Shown: one piece after another, positions 25,345 through 34,851 of the stretch
How the letters are laid out: each line of letters begins with the position of its first letter
Numbering within the stretch: the stretch's first letter is position 1
Source of the DNA: Nisaea sediminum
Lineage (GTDB): Bacteria; Pseudomonadota; Alphaproteobacteria; Thalassobaculales; Thalassobaculaceae
DNA: 64,000 bases
Reading direction: 5' to 3'
Assembly (NCBI RefSeq): GCF_014904705.1
Contig: NZ_JACZCQ010000001.1
Span: forward strand, 124,001-188,000
Notes under the pieces: generated by a model
Databases searched by the model: none
Told to the model about the DNA's origin: nothing
The model's input: the letters and a program-made list of their open reading frames with translations, nothing else
Made by a program: the position numbers and the translations under genes

Positions 25345-26898
25345 CTACTGCTCGATGCCCGGGTTCTCCCGCCGCTTCGCGATGTAGGCTTTCAGTTCCT
25401 CGTCGACCGCCGGATCGATCTCCGGCGCCTCGTAGGTTTCCAGCATGGCCCGATAGACCCGGTTCGCCCGCGTCGTCGCATCCATGCTGCCGGCTTCCTC
25501 CCAGCTCTCGAAATTACGCCAATCGGAAAGCAGCGGTTCGTAGAAAGCCGTCTCGTAGCGTTCCAGCGTGTGCGCCGTGCCGAAGAAATGCCCTCCCGGA
25601 CCCACGTCCCGAATGGCGTCGAGGGCGAGCGTCGCGTCCGAAACCTCGAGCGGATCGAGGAAGGCGGCCATGCCCTGCAGAAGCTCGAGATCGATGACGA
25701 ATTTCTCGAAGGACGCGGTGAGCCCGCCTTCGAGCCAGCCGGCCGCGTGCATCACCATGTTGGTGTGGCCGAGCATGACCGGCCAGAGCGACATCATCGA
25801 TTCCCAGGCCGCCTGCGCGTCCGGCGCGTTCGACGCGTTGGCGTTGGTCGAGCGGTAGGGTAGGCCGTATTTGCGCGCGAGCTGGCCGCCGACAAGGGCG
25901 GCCTTGGCATATTCCGGCGTGCCGAAGGCGGGCGCGCCGCTGCGCATGTCCACGTTCGATGTGAAGCCGCCATAGATCACCGGGGCGCCGGGTCGAACCA
26001 TCTGGGTGAAGGCGATGACGGCAAGCGCTTCGGCATTCTGCTGCGCGAGGGCGCCGGCGATGGTCACCGGGCTCATGGCGCCTGAGAGCGTGAAGGGCGT
26101 GACGCAGACCGCCTGACCGTGCGCGCTCATTTCCGTCAGGCCCTGAAGCATGGGCGTGTCGACGCGGAGCGGCGAGGAGGTGTTGATGATGGTGTGCATG
26201 CCGGGCCGCTCGGCGATGCTGTCCCGGGTCTCGCCGCGGGCGATGCAGAGCATGTCGATGGCGTCGGACGGTCGCTGGCGGCCAAGGGAATAGGCGTGGT
26301 GCACCTTGTCCGAGAGCGTCAGAAAGGAATAGTGGCAGTCGAGGTGCCGGGTCGCCGGCGGCAGGTCGATCGGCTCGACCGGATAACCGCCGAACATATG
26401 GACGATGTTCGCGCTCTGGGTCAGACGGCAGAAATTATTGAAGTCGGCGTAATTGCCGTCGCGCCGTCCGCCTTCGAGGTCACTGCAGAAAGGGGCGCTG
26501 GCGATGCAGCAGAAATTGATGTTGTTCGCGCCGAAGGTGAGGTCCCGCTCCGGCCGTCCGCCATAAAGGGTGAATTCGGAAGGCGCCTTGGCGATGTATT
26601 CGAGGACCATTTCCGGGTCGAAGCGGACGCGTTCCGATCCTTCCGTCACATGCGCGCCATGCTGCTTCAGACGGGTACGGGCGTCCGGATCCAGAAAATC
26701 GATCCCGATCTCGCTCAGGATGCGGAGAGAGGCGGCATGGATTGCTTCGAGCTGGTCTTCCGAGATCAGCGGCAGAGGCGGGTAAGGCGAGCGGAGATGC
26801 CGCCACGGGGCCTGACGGATCCGGTTGTCCGCGCTATCGCCGCCCGGGCGGTTCCGCGTGCGTTCGCGCCGTCTCGTCCGGCTGCGGGCTTCTGCCAT
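25345..26898 (-). CDS. Trimethylamine methyltransferase (MttB) family protein, non-pyrrolysine
   Basis: A 517-residue MttB-superfamily protein. Conserved segments are ASLRILSEIGIDFLDP (about 55-70), SSPLRVDTPMLQGL and APVIYGGFTSNVDMRSGAPAFGTPEYAKAAL. No in-frame amber codon is present, so it is of the non-pyrrolysine type, whose known members demethylate quaternary amines such as glycine betaine, proline betaine or carnitine to a corrinoid protein. No corrinoid partner gene is adjacent. A strong ribosome site AAGGAGGG precedes the ATG. The N-terminus (residues 1-30) is very basic and not conserved. Confidence 0.85.
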   Translation of the reverse strand: MAEARSRTRRRERTRNRPGGDSADNRIRQAPWRHLRSPYPPLPLISEDQLEAIHAASLRILSEIGIDFLDPDARTRLKQHGAHVTEGSERVRFDPEMVLEYIAKAPSEFTLYGGRPERDLTFGANNINFCCIASAPFCSDLEGGRRDGNYADFNNFCRLTQSANIVHMFGGYPVEPIDLPPATRHLDCHYSFLTLSDKVHHAYSLGRQRPSDAIDMLCIARGETRDSIAERPGMHTIINTSSPLRVDTPMLQGLTEMSAHGQAVCVTPFTLSGAMSPVTIAGALAQQNAEALAVIAFTQMVRPGAPVIYGGFTSNVDMRSGAPAFGTPEYAKAALVGGQLARKYGLPYRSTNANASNAPDAQAAWESMMSLWPVMLGHTNMVMHAAGWLEGGLTASFEKFVIDLELLQGMAAFLDPLEVSDATLALDAIRDVGPGGHFFGTAHTLERYETAFYEPLLSDWRNFESWEEAGSMDATTRANRVYRAMLETYEAPEIDPAVDEELKAYIAKRRENPGIEQ

Positions 26899-27230
26899 GG
26901 TGCGCCCTCCTTGTCCTCAAATGATCCCCTTGTTGCCGTAATGGTGCCTCTTTTGGGGCGCCTCTTGTCTAGCGGTGCGGCGACAGAACTTCCTTGCGGT
27001 TCGTCGCTTTTGGGACGAGGGGCGGCGGAGCTTCAGTACCGGGGCCCGAGACAGCTTTCGCAAGGGCGCGTTCGTTTTTGTTTATACTTGAGGCCGTTTC
27101 GGGCTATACCGGCGCTTTCATTGCGGAACCGTGACAATTCAAGAATAAATTAAAAGCAATTCTACAAACTTTTGAACTATTCTGTATTTTGTTAATCGTG
27201 GTTAAGAAAATTAGTTAATTGAAATTAATC
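26899..27230. other. Non-coding region upstream of the Xre-family gene
   Basis: No gene seen. From about 27120 it turns strongly AT-rich and includes two TTAA-N6-TTAA pairs at 27192-27205 and 27215-27228, just upstream of a promoter-like pair. The first 200 bases are the 5' region of the MttB gene on the other strand. Confidence 0.5.
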
Positions 27231-27259
27231 TTGACTTCGATGTCACCAAATAATATTCT
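27231..27259 (+). promoter_or_regulatory. Sigma70-like promoter for the Xre-family gene
   Basis: A -35 hexamer TTGACT (27231-27236), a 17-base spacer and a -10 hexamer TATTCT (27254-27259). The predicted leader is about 115 bases to the ATG at 27381. TTAA-rich repeats directly precede the -35. Confidence 0.55.
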
Positions 27260-27380
27260 ACGAATCCTTTAGTTTTTGTTGGAAAAATCGCCGGGGCGTT
27301 GTAGAAACCCGCCACGCTCGGTCTTATGTTTGATACTCTCGACCGGGCATCAACTTCACTGAAACTGCTAGAGACTGATA

Positions 27381-27857
27381 ATGGCCGCAGCAAAGCAAGC
27401 AATGAATGGCAATGACGACCCGAACTTTCGCGTGACCAACAACAACGCGATCGACGTCCATGTCGGACGCCGGGTCCGGTTGCGCCGTACTCTTCTTGGC
27501 ATGAGCCAGGAACAGCTGGGTGAGGCGCTTAACATTACCTTTCAGCAGGTCCAGAAATACGAGCGCGGCTCCAACCGCATCAGCGCGTCCCGTCTCTGGG
27601 ACATCGCTCAGATTCTCGATGTCCCCGTCAGCTTTTTCTTCGACGACATGACGGACGACACCGCCGCCAACTCCCCGCGCAAGGTGCGCGGCGGATCGGT
27701 GACAGCGGAATACGAAGAGAAGCCGAACGATCCGATGGCGCGGCGCGAGACCCTTGAGCTCGTTCGTGCGTACTACAACATCACCAATGTCGGCGTGCGC
27801 AAGCGCATCACCGAGATGGTGAAGTCCGTTTCCCAGGCTCTGCCGGGCAACGTCTGA
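27381..27857 (+). CDS. Xre-family HTH regulator (alphaproteobacterial SinR-like)
   Basis: A 158-residue protein with a central HTH at about 28-85: VGRRVRLRRTLLGMSQEQLGEALNITFQQVQKYERGSNRISASRL. This sequence is the widespread alphaproteobacterial small Xre regulator with the TFQQVQKYERG recognition helix. The C-terminal part carries RRETLELVRAYYNI, a conserved helix of that group. It is monocistronic, with a promoter at 27231 and a terminator at 27904. Family members regulate cell-surface or stress genes; no target is suggested here. Confidence 0.88.
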   Translation: MAAAKQAMNGNDDPNFRVTNNNAIDVHVGRRVRLRRTLLGMSQEQLGEALNITFQQVQKYERGSNRISASRLWDIAQILDVPVSFFFDDMTDDTAANSPRKVRGGSVTAEYEEKPNDPMARRETLELVRAYYNITNVGVRKRITEMVKSVSQALPGNV

Positions 27858-27903
27858 CGGTTGTTCCATGGGGCCTTTCGAGGACCATGGAAGAGTTGAT
27901 TTG

Positions 27904-27930
27904 GGGCGGTCCTCGGGACCGCCCTTTTTC
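27904..27930 (+). terminator. Intrinsic terminator of the Xre-family gene
   Basis: Perfect nine-base arms GGGCGGTCC (27904-27912) and GGACCGCCC (27916-27924) around TCG, followed by five T. It separates the gene from the convergent ABC operon. Confidence 0.9.
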
Positions 27931-27950
27931 TTTGCCGGAAGAGGCCGCGT

Positions 27951-30014
27951 TCAGCCGAGCGCGACCACCGGTTCCATGTTCCGCAGGATCTCGTCCGCGA
28001 GGTGGCACTTGATACGGTGTCCGCCGTCGATCGCACGGCTTTCCGGCAGTTCCGTCTCGCAGCGATTGCCGGGGACTTCGTGCTTGTGTGGGCATCGGGT
28101 CTGGAAGGGGCAGCCGCTCGGAGGGTTCATCGCCGACGGGATGTCGCCGTCAAGCACGATATGCTTCTTCTTCACCTTCGTGTCCGCGATCGGTATCGCC
28201 GAGAGCAAAGCCTCCGTATACGGGTGATAGGGCGGCGCGAAGACCTCTTCCGTCGTGCCCTGTTCGACGATATGGCCGAGATACATGACGATCACCCGGT
28301 CGGCGATATAGCGCACCACCGAGAGGTCGTGGCTGATGAACAGCATCGTCGTCCGTGACGAGCGCTGGATATCCATCAGCAGTTCGGTCACCGCCGCCTG
28401 CACCGAGACGTCGAGGGCCGAGACCGGTTCGTCCGCGACCACCACTTTCGGGGCGCCGGCGAAGGCCCGGGCGACGCCGATCCGCTGCTTCTGTCCGCCG
28501 GAGAGCTGGCGGGGCATCCGCTTGGCGAATTCGCGCGGAAGCTTCACCAGGTCGAGCAATTCCAGCATTCGGTTCTCGCGCTCTTTCGGCGTCTTTCCGA
28601 TGCCGAAGCGCTCGAGCGTGCGGACGATCTGGGAGCCGACCGAGTGACTCGGATTCAATGTGTCGAAGGGGTTCTGGAACACCATCTGGATCGAGCTGAT
28701 GGTGTTGGTGTCGCGGTCTCCGATGTCGGTGCTGCCGATCTCCGTGTTGTTGAGGGAAACAGTCCCTTCAGTTGCCGTCTCAAGGCCGAGCAGGATCTTG
28801 GCGAGCGTGGACTTGCCGCAGCCGGACTCGCCGACGATGGCGACGGTCTCCGCTTCGCGCGCATCGAAGGTGATCTCCTCGTTCGCCTTGACCACGCGGG
28901 TCTCGCCGCCGCCGAACATCTGGTTCGCCGCGACCTCGTAATATTTCTTCAAGCCGTCTATGCGGAGAATCGTCTCCCCGGGTTTCGTTGCTTCGACGGT
29001 GTTCTCGTGCTTGAGAGGTGCGTCCCAGTCGATTTCGGAGACCCGGACGCATCTGGAGAAATGTGCGTCGGCCATCCCGGTATCGATCATTCTGATATCG
29101 CCCGCATCGCACTTCCCGGCCTCGAAATAGGAACAACGCGGACCGAAATTGCAGCCGTCAGGGCGCTCGTGCGGCAGCGGAAGCTGACCCGGAATGGCGA
29201 CCAGAGGCTGGGCATATTTGTCCGCACCGGGCAGCGGGATCGAGCGGAACAGGCCCTGGGTATAGGGATGACGCATCCGGTCGAACACGTCCTTCACGCT
29301 GCCGGTCTCCACGGCCTCGCCCGAATACATCACCGTGATCCGGTCGCAGGTCTCGAGGATGAGGCCGAGATTGTGTGAGATGAACAGCATCGAGGTGCCG
29401 AAGCGATTTCCCAGCTCCTTGACCAGGTCGACGATGCCGGCCTCGACCGTGACGTCTAGCGCGGTGGTCGGCTCGTCCATCAGCAGCAGGGCCGGCTTCG
29501 AGAGCAGCGCCATGGCGATGACGATGCGCTGCTGCTGTCCGCCGGAAAGCTGGTGCGGATAGGAATCCATCATCCGTTCCGGATCCGGCAGGCGAACCGC
29601 CTGCAACATCTCCAGCGCCAGGTCGTAGGCTTCGTCGACCGAGGCGCCCGCATGCACCATCGGCACTTCCATGAGCTGGCGGCCGACCCGCATCGCCGGG
29701 TTCAGGCTCGCCATCGGCTCCTGGTAGACCATGGCGATTTCGGAACCGCGGATCTTGCGCAGGTCCTTCTCGCTCATGTTGGTCAGCTCGCGCCCCTTGA
29801 ACTTGATCGAGCCGGCGGTGATTTTCCCGCGGTTCGAGAGGTCGCGCATGATCCCGAGGGCGACGGTCGACTTGCCGCAGCCGGACTCGCCGACCAGCCC
29901 CATCGCCTCGCCGGGCATCACCTTGCAGGAGAAGTCCATGACTGCCGGGATCTCCCCCGCGCGGACGAAGAAGGAGATCGAGAGGTTCGAGATCTCGAGG
30001 ATCGGTTCGGTCAT
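27951..30014 (-). CDS. Fused twin-ATPase of a peptide-type ABC transporter (DppD-DppF)
   Basis: A 687-residue protein with two complete ABC cassettes. Cassette 1 has Walker A GESGCGKST at 42-50 and signature LSGGQQQR at 156-163. Cassette 2 has Walker A at 395-403 and signature LSGGQKQR, with Walker B VVVADEPVSALD. Each is followed by the cysteine-containing oligopeptide-transporter C-terminal domain (GCNFGPRC and GCPFQTRC). Fused DppDF proteins are common in alphaproteobacteria. The gene is last in the operon after the two permeases. Ribosome site AGGAGG precedes the ATG. It might also serve the ATPase-less transporter at 2494-6084. Confidence 0.92.
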   Translation of the reverse strand: MTEPILEISNLSISFFVRAGEIPAVMDFSCKVMPGEAMGLVGESGCGKSTVALGIMRDLSNRGKITAGSIKFKGRELTNMSEKDLRKIRGSEIAMVYQEPMASLNPAMRVGRQLMEVPMVHAGASVDEAYDLALEMLQAVRLPDPERMMDSYPHQLSGGQQQRIVIAMALLSKPALLLMDEPTTALDVTVEAGIVDLVKELGNRFGTSMLFISHNLGLILETCDRITVMYSGEAVETGSVKDVFDRMRHPYTQGLFRSIPLPGADKYAQPLVAIPGQLPLPHERPDGCNFGPRCSYFEAGKCDAGDIRMIDTGMADAHFSRCVRVSEIDWDAPLKHENTVEATKPGETILRIDGLKKYYEVAANQMFGGGETRVVKANEEITFDAREAETVAIVGESGCGKSTLAKILLGLETATEGTVSLNNTEIGSTDIGDRDTNTISSIQMVFQNPFDTLNPSHSVGSQIVRTLERFGIGKTPKERENRMLELLDLVKLPREFAKRMPRQLSGGQKQRIGVARAFAGAPKVVVADEPVSALDVSVQAAVTELLMDIQRSSRTTMLFISHDLSVVRYIADRVIVMYLGHIVEQGTTEEVFAPPYHPYTEALLSAIPIADTKVKKKHIVLDGDIPSAMNPPSGCPFQTRCPHKHEVPGNRCETELPESRAIDGGHRIKCHLADEILRNMEPVVALG

Positions 30015-30027
30015 CTCCGTTTCCTCC

Positions 30028-31182
30028 TCAGTCTTTCAGCGACTGCTCGCGCAGTCCGTCGGCCAGAAGATTGAGGCCGAGAACGAACATGGCGAGCGCC
30101 AGGGTCGGGGGCAGGGCGATGGTCGGCACGATCCGGATGAAGGCGCGGGTCTGGTTGATCATCGACCCCCAGTCCGGACTTTCCGGCGCAAGGCCGAGGC
30201 CGAAGAAGCCGAGGGTGCCGAGCAGGATGGTGGTGTAGCCGATGCGCAGGCAGGCATCGACGATCAGCGGCCCGCGGGCATTCGGCAGAATCTCCCAGAG
30301 CATGATGTACCAGGCATTCTCGCCGCGGGTCTGGGCCGCCGCCACGTAGTCCCGTGTCTTGATGTCCATGGTGATGCCGCGGACGATGCGGAACACGGTC
30401 GGTGAGTTCACAAAGACGACGGAAGCGAAGATGTTCAGCTCGTTCGGCGCCAGCGTGATGATCCTGAGCGGATCGGCATTGAAGACCAGGCCGGAATAGA
30501 GCCAGCCGCCGACCAGAAATGTTCCGACCAACTGCACGGCAAGCAGAGCCGGCCGTGTCGCGTAGCGGCTGTAGAACAGGACGCCGAAGAAGATGATCGG
30601 GAAGATGAAGAAGAACCCGGCCATGGCGATCGGGATCGGGGTCTCGCGGATGCCGGGCGTGACCAGAAGATAGAAGAGCAGGATCACCGGAAAGGCGAGC
30701 ACGAGGTTCGCGAGAAACGACATGAACGCATCGATCTTTCCGCCGTAATATCCTGCCGGAAGGCCGATGGTGATCCCGACGATGAAGGCGAAGAGCGTCG
30801 CCGCCGGCGCGATCACCAGAACGAAACGGGAACCGTGGACCATCCGGCTGAACAGGTCGCGGCCGAGATTGTCGGCTCCGAACAGCAGCGCCTTGCCGGT
30901 CTCGGCATCGATCACGCCGGGAGCCTTCCGTTTCAGCATGGCGAACTGCTGCAGCGGATCGAACATTGCGACGACATCCGCGAAGATCGCCGTCAGGATC
31001 CAGAACAGCACGATGACGAGCCCGACCATGCCGATCCGGCTGTCGAACAGGCGGCCATAGAGGTTGAGGCTCCGGCGGAAGTGATAGCTCGCGCCGAGGA
31101 TCACGGCGAGGGAAAGCCAGACCGGCCAGAAGCGGGCGGTGACAGTCGCCCAGATGTCGAAGAAACCGATATATTCCAACAT
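30028..31182 (-). CDS. Peptide-type ABC transporter permease (DppC-like, long form)
   Basis: A 384-residue permease, about 80 residues longer than a typical DppC because the N-terminal cytoplasmic part and the first periplasmic loop (VVAMFDPLQQFAMLKRKAPGVIDAETGKALLFGADNLGRDLFSRM) are extended. The GADNLGRDLFSR motif is the characteristic DppC signature after the first helix, and the coupling loop reads DYVAAAQTRGENAWYIMLWEILPNA. It is 14 bases after the first permease and 13 before the ATPase gene. Confidence 0.9.
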   Translation of the reverse strand: MLEYIGFFDIWATVTARFWPVWLSLAVILGASYHFRRSLNLYGRLFDSRIGMVGLVIVLFWILTAIFADVVAMFDPLQQFAMLKRKAPGVIDAETGKALLFGADNLGRDLFSRMVHGSRFVLVIAPAATLFAFIVGITIGLPAGYYGGKIDAFMSFLANLVLAFPVILLFYLLVTPGIRETPIPIAMAGFFFIFPIIFFGVLFYSRYATRPALLAVQLVGTFLVGGWLYSGLVFNADPLRIITLAPNELNIFASVVFVNSPTVFRIVRGITMDIKTRDYVAAAQTRGENAWYIMLWEILPNARGPLIVDACLRIGYTTILLGTLGFFGLGLAPESPDWGSMINQTRAFIRIVPTIALPPTLALAMFVLGLNLLADGLREQSLKD

Positions 31183-31196
31183 GTTGCCTCTCCCGC

Positions 31197-32132
31197 TCAG
31201 CTTACGCGGATGCGCGGGTTGAGATAGGCGTACCCGATGTCGGAAATGAGCTGCGTCAGCAGCACGACGACGACGGAGACGAGGGAACAGCTTAGCAGCA
31301 GGTCGATGTCGTTATTGTCTGCGGCTTCCACCAAAGTCCACCCGAACCCTTTGTAATTGAAGAGCTTTTCGACGATCACGACGCCCGTCAGAAGCCAGGG
31401 GAACTGCAGCATGATCACCGTGAAGGGCGCGATCAGTGCGTTCCTGAGTGCGTGGCGCAGCACCTGGGCGCGGAAGGAGAGGCCTTTGAGGCGCGCGGTG
31501 CGGATATATTGCGCCGTCATCACCTCGGCCATGGAGGCCCGGGTCATGCGCGCGATGTAGCCCATGCCGTAGATCGCCATTGTCATGACGGGCAGGGCGA
31601 AATTGTTGAAATCGATGCCGCCGGCCTTGGATACGCCCTTCAGGACACCGAGCCAGGAGGCGAAGAGAACGGTGAAGAGAATGCCCGAGACGTATTCCGG
31701 TGTCGCTGTCGAGGCGATGGAGACCACCGAAAGACTCCGGTCCGTCTTCGAACCCTCGCGCATGCCTGCGAGTACGCCGATGATGAGCGCCGTCGGGACC
31801 ATGGTGATCATGACCCAGAACATCAACGTCCCGGTATAGCCGATGCGCGGAGCGAGAACTTCGGCGACCGGCTTGCGGAAGCGTGTCGAGCGTCCGAAAT
31901 CGCCTGTCGCCGCATTGCCGATCCACTCCGCATAGCGTTCCAACAGAGGGCGTCTGTAGCCTTCTTTTTCCAGCCAGCTCTCGACGGCTTCCTCGGTCAT
32001 GCGGTTGTTGTTCTGTTCGAGCGCGAGTTTTTTCAGGTTCGGCTCGAGATTGACCAGATAGAACACCACGAGCGTCAGGCAGATCATCGTCACGATCATG
32101 ACCGCCAGACGTCTCAGTATGAATTGCAGCAT
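31197..32132 (-). CDS. Peptide-type ABC transporter permease (DppB-like)
   Basis: A 311-residue permease with the DppB opening helix (LRRLAVMIVTMICLTLVVFYL) and six hydrophobic segments. The ATPase coupling loop is QYIRTARLKGLSFRAQVLRHALRNALI, around residues 200-226. It follows the binding-protein gene after a 107-base gap that contains a strong terminator-like hairpin, so expression is probably partly attenuated compared with the binding protein. Confidence 0.9.
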   Translation of the reverse strand: MLQFILRRLAVMIVTMICLTLVVFYLVNLEPNLKKLALEQNNNRMTEEAVESWLEKEGYRRPLLERYAEWIGNAATGDFGRSTRFRKPVAEVLAPRIGYTGTLMFWVMITMVPTALIIGVLAGMREGSKTDRSLSVVSIASTATPEYVSGILFTVLFASWLGVLKGVSKAGGIDFNNFALPVMTMAIYGMGYIARMTRASMAEVMTAQYIRTARLKGLSFRAQVLRHALRNALIAPFTVIMLQFPWLLTGVVIVEKLFNYKGFGWTLVEAADNNDIDLLLSCSLVSVVVVLLTQLISDIGYAYLNPRIRVS

Positions 32133-32195
32133 ATCGCCCCCGACTGCATCGTACGGGCGGGCTCTTGCGGGCCCTTTGGTCTTCCGTGCGGGAAG

Positions 32196-32229
32196 TTAAA
32201 AGGCCGCCCCGCGAAACGCGGAGCGGCCC
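32196..32229 (-). terminator. Attenuating hairpin between binding protein and permease genes
   Basis: On the minus strand, outer arms GGCCGC and GCGGCC enclose inner arms CCGCG and CGCGG with a TTT loop (32202-32228), followed by TTTTAACTT. It is placed right after the binding-protein stop at 32240. Confidence 0.8.
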
Positions 32230-32239
32230 TTGGCCCGGA

Positions 32240-33892
32240 TCAGGCGTCCAGCCAGACCTTGTTGAAATGCATCTCGAAGGTCGGGTGCATGGAGTCGCCC
32301 CGGACCTCTTCGGCCATGTGCTTGTAGAGCGAACGCCAGTAAGGCTGGATGATGATGCCGGAGTCCTGGAGGATCTTCTCAAGGTCCGCCATGACTTCGC
32401 GGCGCTTGTCGGCATCCGCGATCGCGAGGGCTTCGCCGATCTTCTTGTCGAATTCCTCGTTGGACCAGCCGGCCTCGTTCCAAGCCTCGCCGGAGCGGTA
32501 GGCCAGCGCCAGCACCTGCACGCCGAGCGGACGCATGTTCCAGTTCGTGGTCGAGAACGGATATTTCGTCCAGTTGTTCCAGAACGAGCTCGAGGGAATG
32601 ATCGTCCGCTTGATCTTGATCCCCGCGTCGCGGATCTGGGCGGCGATGGCATCGGTGGTATTCTTGCGCCAGTCGTCGTCGATCGAGATCAGCTCATGCT
32701 CGAAATCGGCCGCGCCGGCATCCGCCAGCAGTTTCTTCGCGGCATCCGGATCGCGCTTGATCGGCGGCAGCTTGGCATATTCCGGATGCATCGGGCCGAC
32801 ATGATGGTTTTCGGCAGGCGTGCCGGCATTGCCGTAGCCGATCTGCAGGACCACCGAATTGTCGACGGCGAGTTGCAGGGCCTGACGGACGCGCTGGTCG
32901 TCATACGGTTTGTTGGCGACGTTCATCCGGGCGACGATCGTCGCCGCCGTCACGGCTTCGGATTTCTTCAGGCCGAGGCTGTCGAGGATTTCGACGAAAT
33001 CCGCCGTGGTCTGATAGTTGGTGTGAACGTCCCCGGCCTCGAACGCCGCGACTTCAGCAGCGGGATCGGTGCCGTAGTCGGTCCATTCGATGGCGTCGAG
33101 ATAGGCCTCGCCGCCCCACCATTTGCCGTCCTTGCGGCGCACGCAGCGGGCCGAGACGCCGACTTCGAGTTTCTCCAGCTCGAAGGCGCCGGTTCCGACC
33201 GGAGTCTTGGAGAGATCGGCACCGTTCTTGTCGAAGTCGCGGTGGACGATGAGGGCCGGGTAGTCGGTCATGCCGGGGATGATGCTGATATCCGGCTTCG
33301 GCAGCGTCAGCTTGACGGTGTAATCGTCGACCTTGGTGATCGCGCCGTCGAGCGCCTTGTCGGTATTCGGGTCGATCAGCGAGGCCATGCGGCCGGCCAT
33401 CGAATTGCCCTCGACCTTCTTCTCGCACCAGCGATTGAGGTTATAGACCACATCGTCGGCAGTGAAGGTGTCGCCGTTGTTCCAGGTGACGCCCTTGCGC
33501 ACCTTCAGGACATATTCGGTCGCGTCCCCGTTGACCTCCCAGGCTTCGAGCAGACCCGGCTCGAACGTGTAGGAGGGGGTGTAGACGACGAGGGTCTCGC
33601 AGATCTGCCGGGCGACATTGCCCATTTCGGACCAGTCGAAGATCCGCGGATCAACCACTCGGCGAACACTCATCGAAACCTTCAGCGTGCCCCCCTTCTT
33701 TGGGGTGCCTTGCGCTTTCGCCGGAGCGCTCAGCCCGAGCAAGCCGTAGGCCGTCGCCGTGGTCGCGCCGAATGCGCTTGCGAGCGCGAGAAACTCGCGC
33801 CGGTCCATCTTGCCTGCCTTGGTCTCGGCAGCCCACGCGCTGACCGCGCTGTTCAGCGGCCGGCCGGCGCGATCTTTCAAATCCCTGTTCAT
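32240..33892 (-). CDS. Tat-exported solute-binding protein, family 5 (peptide type)
   Basis: A 550-residue binding protein. The N-terminus (residues 1-60) carries a Tat-like signal, DRREFL then a hydrophobic segment ending SAPAKA, so it is likely exported folded. The mature part has the family 5 motifs: [40 protein letters not shown], and [14 protein letters not shown]. The ATG at 33892 has GGGAG upstream. It leads the operon with DppB, DppC and DppDF-type genes. Substrate may be a peptide, opine or other oligomer and is not identifiable by reading. Confidence 0.9.
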   Translation of the reverse strand: MNRDLKDRAGRPLNSAVSAWAAETKAGKMDRREFLALASAFGATTATAYGLLGLSAPAKAQGTPKKGGTLKVSMSVRRVVDPRIFDWSEMGNVARQICETLVVYTPSYTFEPGLLEAWEVNGDATEYVLKVRKGVTWNNGDTFTADDVVYNLNRWCEKKVEGNSMAGRMASLIDPNTDKALDGAITKVDDYTVKLTLPKPDISIIPGMTDYPALIVHRDFDKNGADLSKTPVGTGAFELEKLEVGVSARCVRRKDGKWWGGEAYLDAIEWTDYGTDPAAEVAAFEAGDVHTNYQTTADFVEILDSLGLKKSEAVTAATIVARMNVANKPYDDQRVRQALQLAVDNSVVLQIGYGNAGTPAENHHVGPMHPEYAKLPPIKRDPDAAKKLLADAGAADFEHELISIDDDWRKNTTDAIAAQIRDAGIKIKRTIIPSSSFWNNWTKYPFSTTNWNMRPLGVQVLALAYRSGEAWNEAGWSNEEFDKKIGEALAIADADKRREVMADLEKILQDSGIIIQPYWRSLYKHMAEEVRGDSMHPTFEMHFNKVWLDA

Positions 33893-34354
33893 TCCAAGTC
33901 TCCCTGTTTTTCTGGCGCGTGTTCCGATCTTGCTCGCCCGGATCATAATGCCCTGATTGCGACATCTAAAGTGTCGTTTTTAGAGCATTTTAGGCCGAAG
34001 ATGAAACATGACATCGCCATGAATGTTCAGAAAATCGTGAACATTCCGACTGGCATTTCGCCTCCGAAGCAGTTCCCTGACAATCGAACGCAAGATGCGG
34101 GCTTTGTTGGTTACGTATTATCCCCGCCCGTTCGATTTGATACGCAGAAGTTCTTCTTTCCGGACGGAGGCTATATTCACTCGAACATGCCGCCCGGATG
34201 CTGCGTTTCCTTCACTGTCACTCATCATGGGCAACCGGCAAAGCGGATGTCAAAGATTTTATCGGAAAGCGATTTTTCGAGATGCGGCCCGTCTTCGAGG
34301 CTGATATCGAAAGAGGAATCATGTTCTGCGGAACTGTTCAAAAAAGGACATTCG
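33893..34354. other. Regulatory intergenic region with strong inverted repeat
   Basis: No convincing gene. It separates the divergent binding-protein operon and the GNAT gene. Seen here are a short hairpin at 33960-33976 (CGACA/TGTCG then five T), a perfect inverted repeat at 34021-34046 and an AT-rich stretch. An open frame runs through it to the GNAT gene, but the codon usage and composition are non-coding. Confidence 0.5.
34021..34046. promoter_or_regulatory. Perfect inverted repeat, candidate operator
   Basis: Arms GAATGTTCA (34021-34029) and TGAACATTC (34038-34046) are perfect complements, separated by 8 bases, for a 26-base site. Centre-to-centre spacing fits a dimeric regulator. It is about 130 bases upstream of the binding-protein ATG at 33892 and 310 bases before the GNAT ATG. 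No regulator gene is adjacent. Confidence 0.6.
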
Positions 34355-34840
34355 ATGCGCGTTGAAGACGCTCAGAGGGAAGACATGGCCGTTGTGCGGT
34401 TGCTGAACGAGGCGGAGGTGCCGCACGTGAACAGCGTCGATCTCGATGGCTTTTCCTGGTTTCTTGAGACGGCGGATTACTTCCGGCTGGCGCGGGACGG
34501 CGATGCGGTTACTGGATTCCTGATCGGATTTTTGCCCGGACGGCCCTATGACAGCCTCAACTATCGCTGGTTTGACGCCCGGTATCCGTCTTTCCTCTAC
34601 GTCGACCGGATCGTCGTCTCGCCCGCGGCGCGCGGACATGGCGTCGGGCGCCGGCTCTATGACGATTTCGCCGGTTTTGCCGCTGGGTGCGCCGAACGGC
34701 TGGCCTGTGAGGTGAATGTCCGACCCTCGAATGAAGCCTCGATGCGGTTTCACCGCAAATACGGTTTCGACGAGGTCGGACGCCAGGAGACGGAAGGCGG
34801 CACCAAGGAGGTGTCGCTGATGGTCAAGCCGCTGGAATAG
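34355..34840 (+). CDS. GNAT family acetyltransferase
   Basis: A 161-residue N-acetyltransferase. The acetyl-CoA motif A is VDRIVVSPAARGHGVGRRLYDDF (about 88-110), with the R/Q-x-x-G-x-G/A pattern satisfied by ARGHGVGRRL. The C-terminal FHRKYGFDEVGRQE follows the usual family order. The ATG at 34355 has AAAAAAGGAC upstream. The acceptor substrate is unknown. It is divergent from the peptide-transporter operon and convergent with the next gene. Confidence 0.85.
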   Translation: MRVEDAQREDMAVVRLLNEAEVPHVNSVDLDGFSWFLETADYFRLARDGDAVTGFLIGFLPGRPYDSLNYRWFDARYPSFLYVDRIVVSPAARGHGVGRRLYDDFAGFAAGCAERLACEVNVRPSNEASMRFHRKYGFDEVGRQETEGGTKEVSLMVKPLE

Positions 34841-34851
34841 CCCGCCGGCGA

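Noticed and set aside
25345-26898. Possible pyrrolysine methyltransferase
   Set aside because: No internal amber codon occurs in frame; the protein is uninterrupted and of the non-pyrrolysine MttB type.
33960-33981. Hairpin CGACA/TGTCG with T-run as a terminator
   Set aside because: The stem has only five pairs and lies between divergent genes where no transcript should end.
32165-34840. An 891-residue open frame covering the GNAT gene
   Set aside because: Its first two-thirds lie antisense to the binding-protein gene and the GNAT domain begins only at 34355 with its own ribosome site. The frame stays open by high GC content.
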